Shown here in pieces: positions 51,559 through 59,593 of a stretch of DNA of 64,000 nucleotides (positions are counted from its first letter, which is position 1; each line of letters starts with the position of its first letter). The translations under genes and the position numbers were made by a program. The stretch lies in assembly GCF_000620785.1 (NCBI RefSeq), contig NZ_JIAI01000006.1, positions 124,001-188,000 on the forward strand, given 5' to 3'. The DNA is from Actinospineispora acaciae DSM 45401 (GTDB taxonomy: Bacteria; Actinomycetota; Actinomycetes; Mycobacteriales; Pseudonocardiaceae). The notes beneath the pieces were generated by a model that worked only from the letters and a program-made list of their open reading frames with translations, was not told the DNA's origin and searched no databases.

Positions 51559-52665
51559 GTGACCGCCCACGCTGATCGCCTGCTCCTCGGCCCCGGCCCG
51601 TCCAACCCGTACCCGGAGGCGACCGAAGCGCTCGGCCGCCCGGTGCTCGGCCACCTCGATCCGGACTACCTGTGCCTGATGTCGGACATCGCCGAGGACC
51701 TGCGCTCGGTGTTCGGCACCCGCAACGAGCTGACGCTGCCGGTCAGCGGCACCGGGTCGGCCGCCATGGAGGCCTGCCTGGCCAGCCTGCTGCAGCCGGG
51801 GGAGCGGGCCATCGTCGGGGTGAACGGTTACTTCGGCGAGCGGCTCTGCGAGGTGGCCACCCGGGGCGGCGCCGAGGTGGTGCGGGTCGAGGCGCCGTGG
51901 GGCCGCGCGCTGGACCCAGCCGACCTACTCGCCGCCCAGCGCGCGAACCCGGACGCCCGGCTGCTCGCCGTGGTCGCCGCGGAGACCTCCACCGGCGTGC
52001 GCAACGACGTGGCGGCACTGGCCCCGCTCTCAGAAACCGACACGCTGCTGCTCGTGGACGCCGTCACCGCGCTGGGCGGCACCGAGCTGCGGGTGGACGA
52101 GTGGAAGATCGACGCCTGCTACTCGGCCAGCCAGAAGTGCCTGGGCGCGCCGCCCGGGCTGGCCCCGGTCACCTTGTCGCCGAGGGCGGTGGACGTGATG
52201 CGCGCCAGGACCACCCCGGTGCGCTCGTTCTACCTCGACCTCGGGCTGCTGCACGAGTACTACCTGGCGCCCTCGCACCGCTACCACCACACCGCGTCCT
52301 CCACGATGGCCTACGCGCTGCACGCCGGCCTGCGGGTGCTGCTCGAGGAGGGGCACGAGCTGGTGTGGTCACGGCACGCCTCGGTCGGCGCCCGGCTGCA
52401 GAACGCCCTGACCAAGCGCGGCTTCGGGCTGCTCGCCGAGGAAGGCCACCGGCTGCCGCAGCTGACCGCCACGCTGCTGCCCGAGGGCCTGGACGAGGCG
52501 CCGCTGCGGCGCGCGCTGCTGGACCGCTACGGCATCGAGGTCGGCGGTGGCCTCGGCGAGTTCGCCGGCCGCGCGTGGCGGATCGGGATGATGGGCCACG
52601 CCGCCAGGGAACGCTCGGTGCTGGCCCTGCTGGCCGCCGTGGACGAGGTTCTCGCGGAAGCCTGA
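51559..52665 (+). CDS. class V alanine-glyoxylate-type aminotransferase
   Basis: 368 residues. N-terminal LLLGPGPSNPYPEATEALG, GTGSAAMEACLASL, LLLVDAVTALGGTELRVDEW and the PLP lysine in CYSASQKCLGAPPGL match the alanine/serine-glyoxylate aminotransferase family. GTG 51559 starts 32 nt after the palindrome. Cotranscription with the following membrane gene is possible (41-nt gap). Confidence 0.9.
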   Translation: MTAHADRLLLGPGPSNPYPEATEALGRPVLGHLDPDYLCLMSDIAEDLRSVFGTRNELTLPVSGTGSAAMEACLASLLQPGERAIVGVNGYFGERLCEVATRGGAEVVRVEAPWGRALDPADLLAAQRANPDARLLAVVAAETSTGVRNDVAALAPLSETDTLLLVDAVTALGGTELRVDEWKIDACYSASQKCLGAPPGLAPVTLSPRAVDVMRARTTPVRSFYLDLGLLHEYYLAPSHRYHHTASSTMAYALHAGLRVLLEEGHELVWSRHASVGARLQNALTKRGFGLLAEEGHRLPQLTATLLPEGLDEAPLRRALLDRYGIEVGGGLGEFAGRAWRIGMMGHAARERSVLALLAAVDEVLAEA

Positions 52666-52706
52666 TCCGGCCTCGAACAGCGATAGGTAACGGTACGCTT
52701 ACGGCC

Positions 52707-53291
52707 GTGCCCGATGCGTTGCTCGTCATTCGCCCGTCTGTCGCCCAGTACAAGAAGATGCTGAAGACCACGCCGATCTTCCTGATCCTGATCGGGGTGT
52801 TCGCCGCGATGCGTGGGCTCGGCCTCCTCGGTCTCGCCCTGCTGGTGGTCGTCTACGCCGCCGCCATCGGCCTGGTGCTGCTGTACATCCACCGCGCCCG
52901 GCTGGTCGTCACGCCCGACGAGCTGGTCAGGATCGGACTGCTGGGGCAGCGCGGCTGGCCGCGTACGGAGATCGCCACCGCGGTGGCGGCGCCGATGCGG
53001 GCCTCGTGGGTCGACAGCCGTGAGTTCGTCAACCTCTTCCTGCTCGACGGGAGCGGTCGGAAGAACCTGCGGCTGCGGACCACCCACTGGGCCGACGCCG
53101 ACCTGGACCGGCTCGTCGACGTCCTCGGGGTGCCGATCGACCGTGCCGACGGCGTCGTGTCCGTGAAGGAGTTCCACGCCCGCCACCCGGGCGTGCTGCC
53201 GTTCATCGAGCGCCGCCAGGGCCTGACCATGCTGTTGGCCTTCGCGGGCATGTTCGGGCTGGCCTTCGTGATAGCGGCGGTCCTCGACTGA
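52707..53291 (+). CDS. small membrane protein with PH-like domain
   Basis: 194 residues. Two TM segments near residues 20-60 (TPIFLILIGVFAAMRGLGLL, LVVVYAAAIGLVLLYIH) and one at the C-terminus (LLAFAGMFGLAFVIAAVL) flank a soluble part with LVVTPDELVRIGLLGQRGWPRTEI and LFLLDGSGRKNLRLRT, resembling a bacterial PH-like module. Role unknown. GTG 52707. Confidence 0.7.
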   Translation: MPDALLVIRPSVAQYKKMLKTTPIFLILIGVFAAMRGLGLLGLALLVVVYAAAIGLVLLYIHRARLVVTPDELVRIGLLGQRGWPRTEIATAVAAPMRASWVDSREFVNLFLLDGSGRKNLRLRTTHWADADLDRLVDVLGVPIDRADGVVSVKEFHARHPGVLPFIERRQGLTMLLAFAGMFGLAFVIAAVLD

Positions 53292-53355
53292 AACCAGGGT
53301 CACGTCAGGGTTGAACCAGGGTCAGTCCAGCCCGTCACAGTGGCACCATGGAGGC

Positions 53356-53775
53356 ATGCTCCGAACGCTGCTGAACGTGATCTGGCTGGTGCTCTGCGGC
53401 ATCTGGATGGCGCTCGGCTACGTGCTGGCCGGCGTGATCTGTTGCCTGCTGGTGGTGACGATCCCGTTCGGGCTCGCCTCGTTCCGGATCGCGAACTTCG
53501 CGCTCTGGCCGTTCGGGCGCACCCTGGTGCCCCGGCCGCACGCGGGCGCGCCGTCCACCATCGGCAACGTCATCTGGTTCCTGGTGGCCGGCTGGTGGCT
53601 CGCGCTCGGGCACGTGATCACCGCGATCAGCCTGGCCGTCACGATCATCGGCATCCCGCTCGCGCTGGCCAACCTCAAGCTGATCCCGGTGTCCCTGGTG
53701 CCGCTGGGCAAGGAGATCGTCCCGACCGGCGGCCACGTCCCCGGCGGCTACCAGGTGACCACCACGCGCCCCTGA
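53356..53775 (+). CDS. YccF-domain inner membrane protein
   Basis: 139 residues, two YccF repeats: LLNVIWLVLCGIWMALGYVLAG and IGNVIWFLVAGWWLALGHVITA, each followed by a P-F/I-G-x-A motif (TIPFGLASFRIANFALWPFGR; IIGIPLALANLKLIPVSLVPLGK). The family is a small membrane protein of unknown function. ATG 53356 has GGAGGC upstream. Confidence 0.88.
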   Translation: MLRTLLNVIWLVLCGIWMALGYVLAGVICCLLVVTIPFGLASFRIANFALWPFGRTLVPRPHAGAPSTIGNVIWFLVAGWWLALGHVITAISLAVTIIGIPLALANLKLIPVSLVPLGKEIVPTGGHVPGGYQVTTTRP

Positions 53776-53873
53776 CCTCACCCGTCACACCCGCAACAGC
53801 CCGCGATATGCCCGCGATCATGATCACGTCGTGTTGTGCGCCGTTCGTCCGGCCCTGCGGCTAATCTGGCGCG

Positions 53874-55994
53874 GTGAGCTCAGCCGACCCCGTATCCGAA
53901 CAAGGCGTGGCCGCCGTGCCCGGCGAGGTGCGGGAGCGGCACGACCGGCTGGCCACCGAGATCGCCGACCACCAGTTCCGCTACTACGTGCTCGACTCGC
54001 CGGTGATCTCGGACGGGCAGTTCGACGAGCTGTGGCGCGAGCTGGTCGCGCTGGAGCAGGACCACCCCGAGCTGGTCACCCCGGAGTCGCCGACCCAGCG
54101 CGTGGTCGGCCGGTTCGCCACCGAGTTCACCGCGCACGACCACCTGGAGCGGATGCTCAGCCTGGACAACGCGTTCTCCGCCGACGAGCTGCGCGCCTGG
54201 GTGGAGCGGGTGGAGAAGGAGGTCGGTGACGAGCTGCACTACCTGTGCGAACTCAAGATCGACGGCCTCGCGGTGAACCTGCTCTACCAGAACGGCGCGC
54301 TGACCCGCGCGCTGACCAGGGGCGACGGCCGCACCGGCGAGGACATCACGCTCAACCTGCGGACCCTGCGCGAGGTGCCGGACCGGCTGACCGGCACCGA
54401 GGAGTTCCCGGTGCCGGCGCTGGTGGAGGTGCGCGGTGAGGTGTACTTCCGGCTGGAGGACTTCGCCGCGCTCAACGCCACCCTGGTCGAGGCCGGCAAG
54501 CCCCCGTTCGCGAACCCGAGGAACACCGCCGCCGGGTCGCTGCGGCAGAAGGACCCGAGGGTCACCGCGTCGCGCAACCTGCGGCTGATCTGCCACGGCC
54601 TCGGCAAGCGGGAGGGGTTCACCCCGCTGCGCCAGTCGCAGGCCTACGACGCGCTGCGGGCCTGGGGGTTACCGGTCTCCGAGCACACGGTGGTCAAGCG
54701 CGGCGCGGACGAGATCATGCGCCACGTCGAGTACTGGGGCGAGCACCGCCACGACATCGAGCACGAGATCGACGGCATCGTCATCAAGATCGACGAGGTG
54801 GCCCTGCAGCGCCGGCTGGGGTCCACCTCGCGCGCGCCCCGGTGGGCGATCGCCTTCAAGTACCCGCCCGAGGAGGCCACCACCACGCTGCTCGACATCA
54901 AGGTCAACGTCGGGCGCACCGGCCGGGTCACCCCGTTCGCGCAGATGGAGCCGGTGGTGGTGTCCGGCTCGACGGTCGAGGCGGCCACCCTGCACAACGC
55001 CGACGAGGTGCGCCGCAAGGGCGTGCTGATCGGCGACCGGGTGGTCATCCGCAAGGCCGGTGACGTCATCCCCGAGGTGCTCGGCCCGGTGGTGGACGTG
55101 CGCACCGGCGACGAGCGCGAGTTCGTCATGCCCACGCACTGCCCGGAGTGCGGCACCGAGCTGGCGTACGAGAAGGAGGGCGACGTCGACCTGCGTTGCC
55201 CGAACGCCCGCTCGTGCCCCGCGCAGCTGCGCGAGCGGCTGTTCCACCTGGCCGGCAGGGGCGCCTTCGACATCGAGGTGCTCGGCTACGAGGCGGCCAC
55301 CGCGCTGCTGACCTCCGGCGTGATCGCCGACGAGGGCGACGTCTTCGGGCTCACCGAGGAGGACCTGCTCCGGGTCGAGCTGTTCCGCACCAAGGCCGGC
55401 GAGCTGTCCGCGAACGCCCGCAAGCTGCTGGCCAACCTGGAGGCGGTCAAGCAGCGGCCGCTGTGGCGGGTGCTGGTGGGGCTGTCCATCCGGCACGTCG
55501 GCCCGACCGCCGCCCGCGCGCTGGCCGCCGAGTTCGGCTCGCTGGACGCCATCGAGGAGGCCGCCCGCGCGGAGGACGGCGAGGCGATGGCCGGGGTGGA
55601 CGGGGTGGGTCCTACGATTGCCGCCGCCGTCCGCGACTGGTTCGACGTCGACTGGCACCGCGAGGTGGTCGACAAGTGGCGGGCGGCCGGGGTGCGGCTG
55701 GCCGAGGAACGCGACGAGTCGACCCCGCGCGTCCTGGAGGGGTTGTCCATCGTGGTCACCGGCAGCCTGGACAACTACTCCCGGGACGAGGCCAAGGAGG
55801 CGATCGTGAGCCGGGGCGGACGTGCCGCCGGCTCGGTCTCCAAGAAGACATCGTTCCTGGTGGCCGGGGAGTCTCCCGGCAGCAAGCACGACAAGGCGGT
55901 GGAACTCGGGGTCCCGGTTCTCGACGAGGCGGGCTTCACCGTCCTGCTCGAGCAGGGGCCGGATGCGGCACTGGCGCTCTTACGGGTGGAGTAG
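53874..55994 (+). CDS. ligA: NAD-dependent DNA ligase
   Basis: 706 residues. Catalytic lysine in CELKIDGLAVNL, NAD/AMP region TRGDGRTGEDITLNLRT, HIEHEIDGIVIKIDEVA, ASTSRAPRWAIAFKYP, the four-cysteine zinc finger CPECGTELAYEKEGDVDLRCPNARSC (split over two patches), the HhH domain and the C-terminal BRCT (LEGLSIVVTGSLDNYSRDEA). Joins nicks in replication and repair. GTG 53874. Monocistronic or with the BKACE-like gene, 25 nt downstream. Confidence 0.96.
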   Translation: MSSADPVSEQGVAAVPGEVRERHDRLATEIADHQFRYYVLDSPVISDGQFDELWRELVALEQDHPELVTPESPTQRVVGRFATEFTAHDHLERMLSLDNAFSADELRAWVERVEKEVGDELHYLCELKIDGLAVNLLYQNGALTRALTRGDGRTGEDITLNLRTLREVPDRLTGTEEFPVPALVEVRGEVYFRLEDFAALNATLVEAGKPPFANPRNTAAGSLRQKDPRVTASRNLRLICHGLGKREGFTPLRQSQAYDALRAWGLPVSEHTVVKRGADEIMRHVEYWGEHRHDIEHEIDGIVIKIDEVALQRRLGSTSRAPRWAIAFKYPPEEATTTLLDIKVNVGRTGRVTPFAQMEPVVVSGSTVEAATLHNADEVRRKGVLIGDRVVIRKAGDVIPEVLGPVVDVRTGDEREFVMPTHCPECGTELAYEKEGDVDLRCPNARSCPAQLRERLFHLAGRGAFDIEVLGYEAATALLTSGVIADEGDVFGLTEEDLLRVELFRTKAGELSANARKLLANLEAVKQRPLWRVLVGLSIRHVGPTAARALAAEFGSLDAIEEAARAEDGEAMAGVDGVGPTIAAAVRDWFDVDWHREVVDKWRAAGVRLAEERDESTPRVLEGLSIVVTGSLDNYSRDEAKEAIVSRGGRAAGSVSKKTSFLVAGESPGSKHDKAVELGVPVLDEAGFTVLLEQGPDAALALLRVE

Positions 55995-56019
55995 CGAGAC
56001 CCAGCAGGTGGAAGTACGC

Positions 56020-56811
56020 ATGAGCCACAAAAAGACGCTAGTGTTGCACGGTCGGGGAGGTCAGCCGGTGTTGTTGCAGGGATGTTTGAACGGGGCACGC
56101 CCAGCGGACGCGCATCCCGCGCTCCCTGTCACGCCGTACTACCTCGCGCGCGACGCCCGTGCGGTGTCGCGGCAGGGGGTGACGTCGGTCCACGTGCACC
56201 CGCGCTGCCCGAAGGGCCTGGAGACGCTCGAACCGCTGCACGTCGGCGACACGGTGGCCGCGATCCACGCCGCCGTGCCCGGCATGGAGGTCGGCGTGCC
56301 GGCCGCGCGCTGGGTCCAGCCGGACCCGAAGCTGCGCATCGACGCGGTGATGGCCTGGGGGCGGCTCGGCACCGGGACCCCCGACGTGATCGCGGTGAAC
56401 GTGCACGACTCGGAGTGGGTCAAGGTCTGCTCGGCCGCCCACTCGATGGGCATCGAGCTGGAGCTCGGGGTGTGGACCACCGCCGACGCCGTCACCCTGC
56501 GCAAGAACGGCCTCCCGCCGGGCACCAAGCGGATCGTCGCCGAGCCCACGGTGAGCCACCCGGACACCGCCATCGCCGAGTCCAACCGCATCCTGCGCGC
56601 GCTCGGCCACCTGAACGTCCCGGTGCTGCTGCACGGCGAGGAGGACGCCGCCTGGCCGGTGCTCGACCACGCGCTGAAGACGAACATCGACACCCGGATC
56701 GGGTTCGAGGACACCCTGATGAACCCGAAGGGCTGGCTGGCCACCGGGAACGAGGACCTGGTCAAGTGGGCGCAGCGGGTCAAGGCCGGCGAAAAGGTGG
56801 GCGTGGGCTGA
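56020..56811 (+). CDS. BKACE-like (beta-keto acid cleavage) protein
   Basis: 263 residues. Metal-binding HVHPR near residue 58 and the late motif TRIGFEDTLMNPKG match the DUF849/beta-keto acid cleavage enzyme (BKACE) family, which condenses a beta-keto acid with acetyl-CoA. It is slightly shorter than the usual 270-300 residues. Residues ahead of the HVHPR include PYYLARDARAVSRQG. Located between ligA and an ACT-domain gene. The substrate is unknown. ATG 56020 with GGTGGAAG upstream. Confidence 0.78.
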   Translation: MSHKKTLVLHGRGGQPVLLQGCLNGARPADAHPALPVTPYYLARDARAVSRQGVTSVHVHPRCPKGLETLEPLHVGDTVAAIHAAVPGMEVGVPAARWVQPDPKLRIDAVMAWGRLGTGTPDVIAVNVHDSEWVKVCSAAHSMGIELELGVWTTADAVTLRKNGLPPGTKRIVAEPTVSHPDTAIAESNRILRALGHLNVPVLLHGEEDAAWPVLDHALKTNIDTRIGFEDTLMNPKGWLATGNEDLVKWAQRVKAGEKVGVG

Positions 56812-56815
56812 CACA

Positions 56816-56861
56816 CCCGTGAGTGGCTAGGGCCGCTATGGCGGCCCTAGCCACTCACGGG
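56816..56861. repeat. palindromic hairpin repeat, copy 5
   Basis: The most perfect copy: 21-bp arms (CCCGTGAGTGGCTAGGGCCG plus C and its complement) around TATG. It lies 4 nt after the BKACE stop and 2 nt before the convergent ACT-domain gene's stop, where a bidirectional terminator would sit. Confidence 0.93.
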
Positions 56862-56863
56862 TC

Positions 56864-57511
56864 TCAGGGGTTCAGGATCGTGGTCACGATGCCGCCCAGG
56901 TGCGCCAGCCTGGCCAGCTCGGACGGGCGGAACGCCGGGCCGCCGGGGCGACCCACGACCAGCGCCTTGTCCGGGCCGGCGAACGGCGCCGCGGCCAGCT
57001 CGGTGTCCAGCTCGTACCACGGCTCCGGCGCCCAGTGCACGTCCTTGTCCAGCACGATCGGGCCGGACAGGGGCAGCCACGGCAGGCTGCCGGCCCTGGT
57101 CTCCGGGGAGGCCTGGCTCTGCGCGAGGCGATAGGCGCGCTGCCCCTCCTGGATGACCACCAGCGCCCAGCCGGCGCGGAAGATCCGGGGCACGCCCTCG
57201 GCGAACAGCTGCAGCCCGCGCTCCGGGGCACCGCTGATCTCCTCGATCAACTCCAACTCGCGGTGCGAACCGCCGCTGTGCGGCCGCACCGACTCCACCC
57301 GCACCTTCGGGATGGACTCCACGGCGGTGATCAGGACGTCGGGTGGCCGGCCGGACGGCAGCTCCACCGTCAGGTCGTCGACCGCCACCTCGCCGTCGCG
57401 CTCCACCACGTCCAGGCCGACGATGTCGACCCCCTCGTGGCCCAGCGCGGTGGCTATCGCGCCGAGCATGCCTGGCCGGTCCGGGACCTGGACCCGGATC
57501 AGGAACGACAC
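56864..57511 (-). CDS. ACT-domain protein
   Basis: 215 residues from GTG 57511 (MSFLIRVQVPDRP); ATG 57529 is an alternative with a weak RBS. The N-terminal ACT domain is FLIRVQVPDRPGMLGAIATALGHEGVDIVGLDVVERDGEVAVDDL. The rest (about 130 residues) is of unknown function and includes PRIFRAGWALVVIQEGQR. The order ligA-ACT-gatC matches Rv3014c-Rv3013-Rv3012c. Confidence 0.85.
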   Translation of the reverse strand: MSFLIRVQVPDRPGMLGAIATALGHEGVDIVGLDVVERDGEVAVDDLTVELPSGRPPDVLITAVESIPKVRVESVRPHSGGSHRELELIEEISGAPERGLQLFAEGVPRIFRAGWALVVIQEGQRAYRLAQSQASPETRAGSLPWLPLSGPIVLDKDVHWAPEPWYELDTELAAAPFAGPDKALVVGRPGGPAFRPSELARLAHLGGIVTTILNP

Positions 57512-57650
57512 GCTCGAACCGCCTCTCATGACTGTGGCAAACCCCGGGAATTCTGTCAGGACCGTAATGCGCTCGTACCGACCGGGCGCCGGTGGGGGCG
57601 ATCACGTGCGGGTGTATTGGTCGTGACTCTGAGTGAACACCTCCCGGGCC

Positions 57651-57679
57651 GTCAAGTGGTTGGCGCCCCGACCTAGACT
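57651..57679 (+). promoter_or_regulatory. possible promoter of gatCAB
   Basis: GTCAAG (57651-57656), a 17-nt spacer and TAGACT (57674-57679) lie 71 nt upstream of gatC. The -35 element is a poor match to TTGACA, so this is tentative. Confidence 0.35.
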
Positions 57680-57749
57680 GAGGACGTTCCTTCCGGGCGT
57701 TGGCGTGATCATTCCGCTCGCCCGGACGCCGTTCCTGACCAGGAGTGTC

Positions 57750-58076
57750 ATGCCTGAGGAAACGCACGACCCGGCCGGGGGAGTGATCTCCCGTGCCGAG
57801 GTGGCCCACCTCGCGCGGCTGGCCAGGCTCGCGGTCACCGAGGAGGAGCTGGACCGGTTCGCCGGCCAGCTCGACGTCATCCTCGCCTCGGTGGCCCGGG
57901 TCGGCCGGGTCGCCGCCGACGACATCGAGCCCACCTCGCACGCGGTCCCGCTGACCAACGTGTTCCGGCCCGACCAGGTCCGCCAGGGCCTGACCCAGGA
58001 ACAGGCGCTGTCCGGCGCGCCGGCCGCCCAGGAGGGCCGGTTCCAGGTGCCGAGGATCCTCGGGGAGGAACAGTGA
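57750..58076 (+). CDS. gatC: Asp-tRNA(Asn)/Glu-tRNA(Gln) amidotransferase subunit C
   Basis: 108 residues. ISRAEVAHLARLARLAVTEEEL and the N-terminal-to-C-terminal GatC pattern with VPLTNVFRPD. It stabilises GatA in the transamidation that makes Gln-tRNA(Gln) or Asn-tRNA(Asn). ATG 57750 has AGGAG 4 nt upstream. Overlaps gatA by 4 nt. Confidence 0.94.
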   Translation: MPEETHDPAGGVISRAEVAHLARLARLAVTEEELDRFAGQLDVILASVARVGRVAADDIEPTSHAVPLTNVFRPDQVRQGLTQEQALSGAPAAQEGRFQVPRILGEEQ

Positions 58077-59593
58077 GCAGCGAGCTGACCCGGCTGACCG
58101 CCGCCGAGCTGGCGGAGAAGATCCACGCCCGGGAGGTCTCCGCCGTCGAGGTGACCCAGGCGCACCTGGACCGCATCGCCGAGGTGGACCGGGCGGTGCA
58201 CGCGTTCCTGCACGTCGGCACCGAGCCCGCGCTGGCCGCCGCCGCGGCCGTGGACGCCGCCCTGGCGAACGGCGAGGCGCCCGCGTCCCCGCTGGCCGGC
58301 GTGCCGCTCGCGCTCAAGGACGTGTTCACCACCGTCGACATGCCGACGACCTGCGGCTCGCGGATCCTCGACGGCTGGCGTCCGCCGTATGACGCCACGG
58401 TGACCGCCCGGCTGCGCGCGGCCGGCATCCCGATCCTGGGCAAGACCAACATGGACGAGTTCGCGATGGGCAGCTCGACCGAGCACTCCGCCTGGGGGCC
58501 GACCCACAACCCGTGGGACACCGAGCGGGTGCCCGGCGGCTCCGGCGGCGGTTCGGCGGCGTCGCTGGCCGCGTTCGAGGCGCCGCTGGCCATCGGCACC
58601 GACACCGGCGGCTCGATCCGCCAGCCGGCGTCGTTCACCGGCACCGTCGGCGTCAAGCCCACCTACGGCGGGGTGTCCCGGTACGGGCTGGTGGCCTGCG
58701 CGTCCTCGCTGGACCAGGCCGGCCCGTGCGCGCGCACCGTGCTGGACGCCGCGCTGCTGCACACCGTGATCGGCGGGCACGACCGGCTGGACTCCACCTC
58801 GATCGACGCGCCGGTGCCGCCGGTGGTCGAGGCGACCCGGCTGGGCGCGAGCGGCGACCTGAGCGGGCTGCGCATCGGCGTGGTGCGCGAGCTGGGCGGC
58901 GAGGGCTACCAGGCCGACGTGGAGTCGGGCTTCCGGGCGGCGCTGCGCCGGCTGGAGGAGCTGGGCGCCGAGCTGGTCGAGGTGAGCTGCCCGCACTTCG
59001 AGTACGCGCTGCCGGCGTACTACCTGATCCTGCCCAGCGAGGTGTCCTCGAACCTGGCCCGGTTCGACGCGATGCGCTACGGGCTGCGGACGGCGCCCGC
59101 GCCGGACGCCTCGGCCGAGGAGGTGATGGCCGCGACCCGCGACGCCGGCTTCGGCGACGAGGTGAAGCGCCGGATCATGCTCGGCACGTACGCGCTCAGC
59201 TCCGGGTACTACGACGCGTACTACGGGCAGGCGCAGAAGGTGCGCACGCTGATCAGGCGCGACTTCACCTCGGCGTTCGAGCGGGCCGACGTGCTGGTCG
59301 CGCCGACCACGCCGACCACCGCGTTCCGCATCGGGGACAAGGTGGACGACCCGCTGGCGATGTACCTCAACGACCTGTGCACCATCCCGGCCAACATGGC
59401 GGGCAACGCGGCCATGTCGGTGCCGGCCGGGCTGGGGGAGTCGAGCGGGCTGCCGGTCGGCCTGCAGATCATGGCGCCCGCGCTGGGCGAGGCGCCGATG
59501 TACCGGGTGGCCGCCGCGTTCGAGGCCGCCAGGGACGCGGCGGAGGGCGGGCCGCTGATCCATCGCATGAACGGGCTGGAGGTGTCCCTGTGA
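58073..59593 (+). CDS. gatA: Asp-tRNA(Asn)/Glu-tRNA(Gln) amidotransferase subunit A
   Basis: 506 residues, amidase signature family. The Ser-cis-Ser-Lys triad is visible: Lys in VPLALKDVFTT, cis-Ser in GGSGGGSAASLA and nucleophile Ser in GTDTGGSIRQPAS. GatA hydrolyses glutamine and passes ammonia to GatB. GTG 58073 overlaps gatC, and its stop overlaps gatB's GTG. Confidence 0.96.
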   Translation: MSSELTRLTAAELAEKIHAREVSAVEVTQAHLDRIAEVDRAVHAFLHVGTEPALAAAAAVDAALANGEAPASPLAGVPLALKDVFTTVDMPTTCGSRILDGWRPPYDATVTARLRAAGIPILGKTNMDEFAMGSSTEHSAWGPTHNPWDTERVPGGSGGGSAASLAAFEAPLAIGTDTGGSIRQPASFTGTVGVKPTYGGVSRYGLVACASSLDQAGPCARTVLDAALLHTVIGGHDRLDSTSIDAPVPPVVEATRLGASGDLSGLRIGVVRELGGEGYQADVESGFRAALRRLEELGAELVEVSCPHFEYALPAYYLILPSEVSSNLARFDAMRYGLRTAPAPDASAEEVMAATRDAGFGDEVKRRIMLGTYALSSGYYDAYYGQAQKVRTLIRRDFTSAFERADVLVAPTTPTTAFRIGDKVDDPLAMYLNDLCTIPANMAGNAAMSVPAGLGESSGLPVGLQIMAPALGEAPMYRVAAAFEAARDAAEGGPLIHRMNGLEVSL

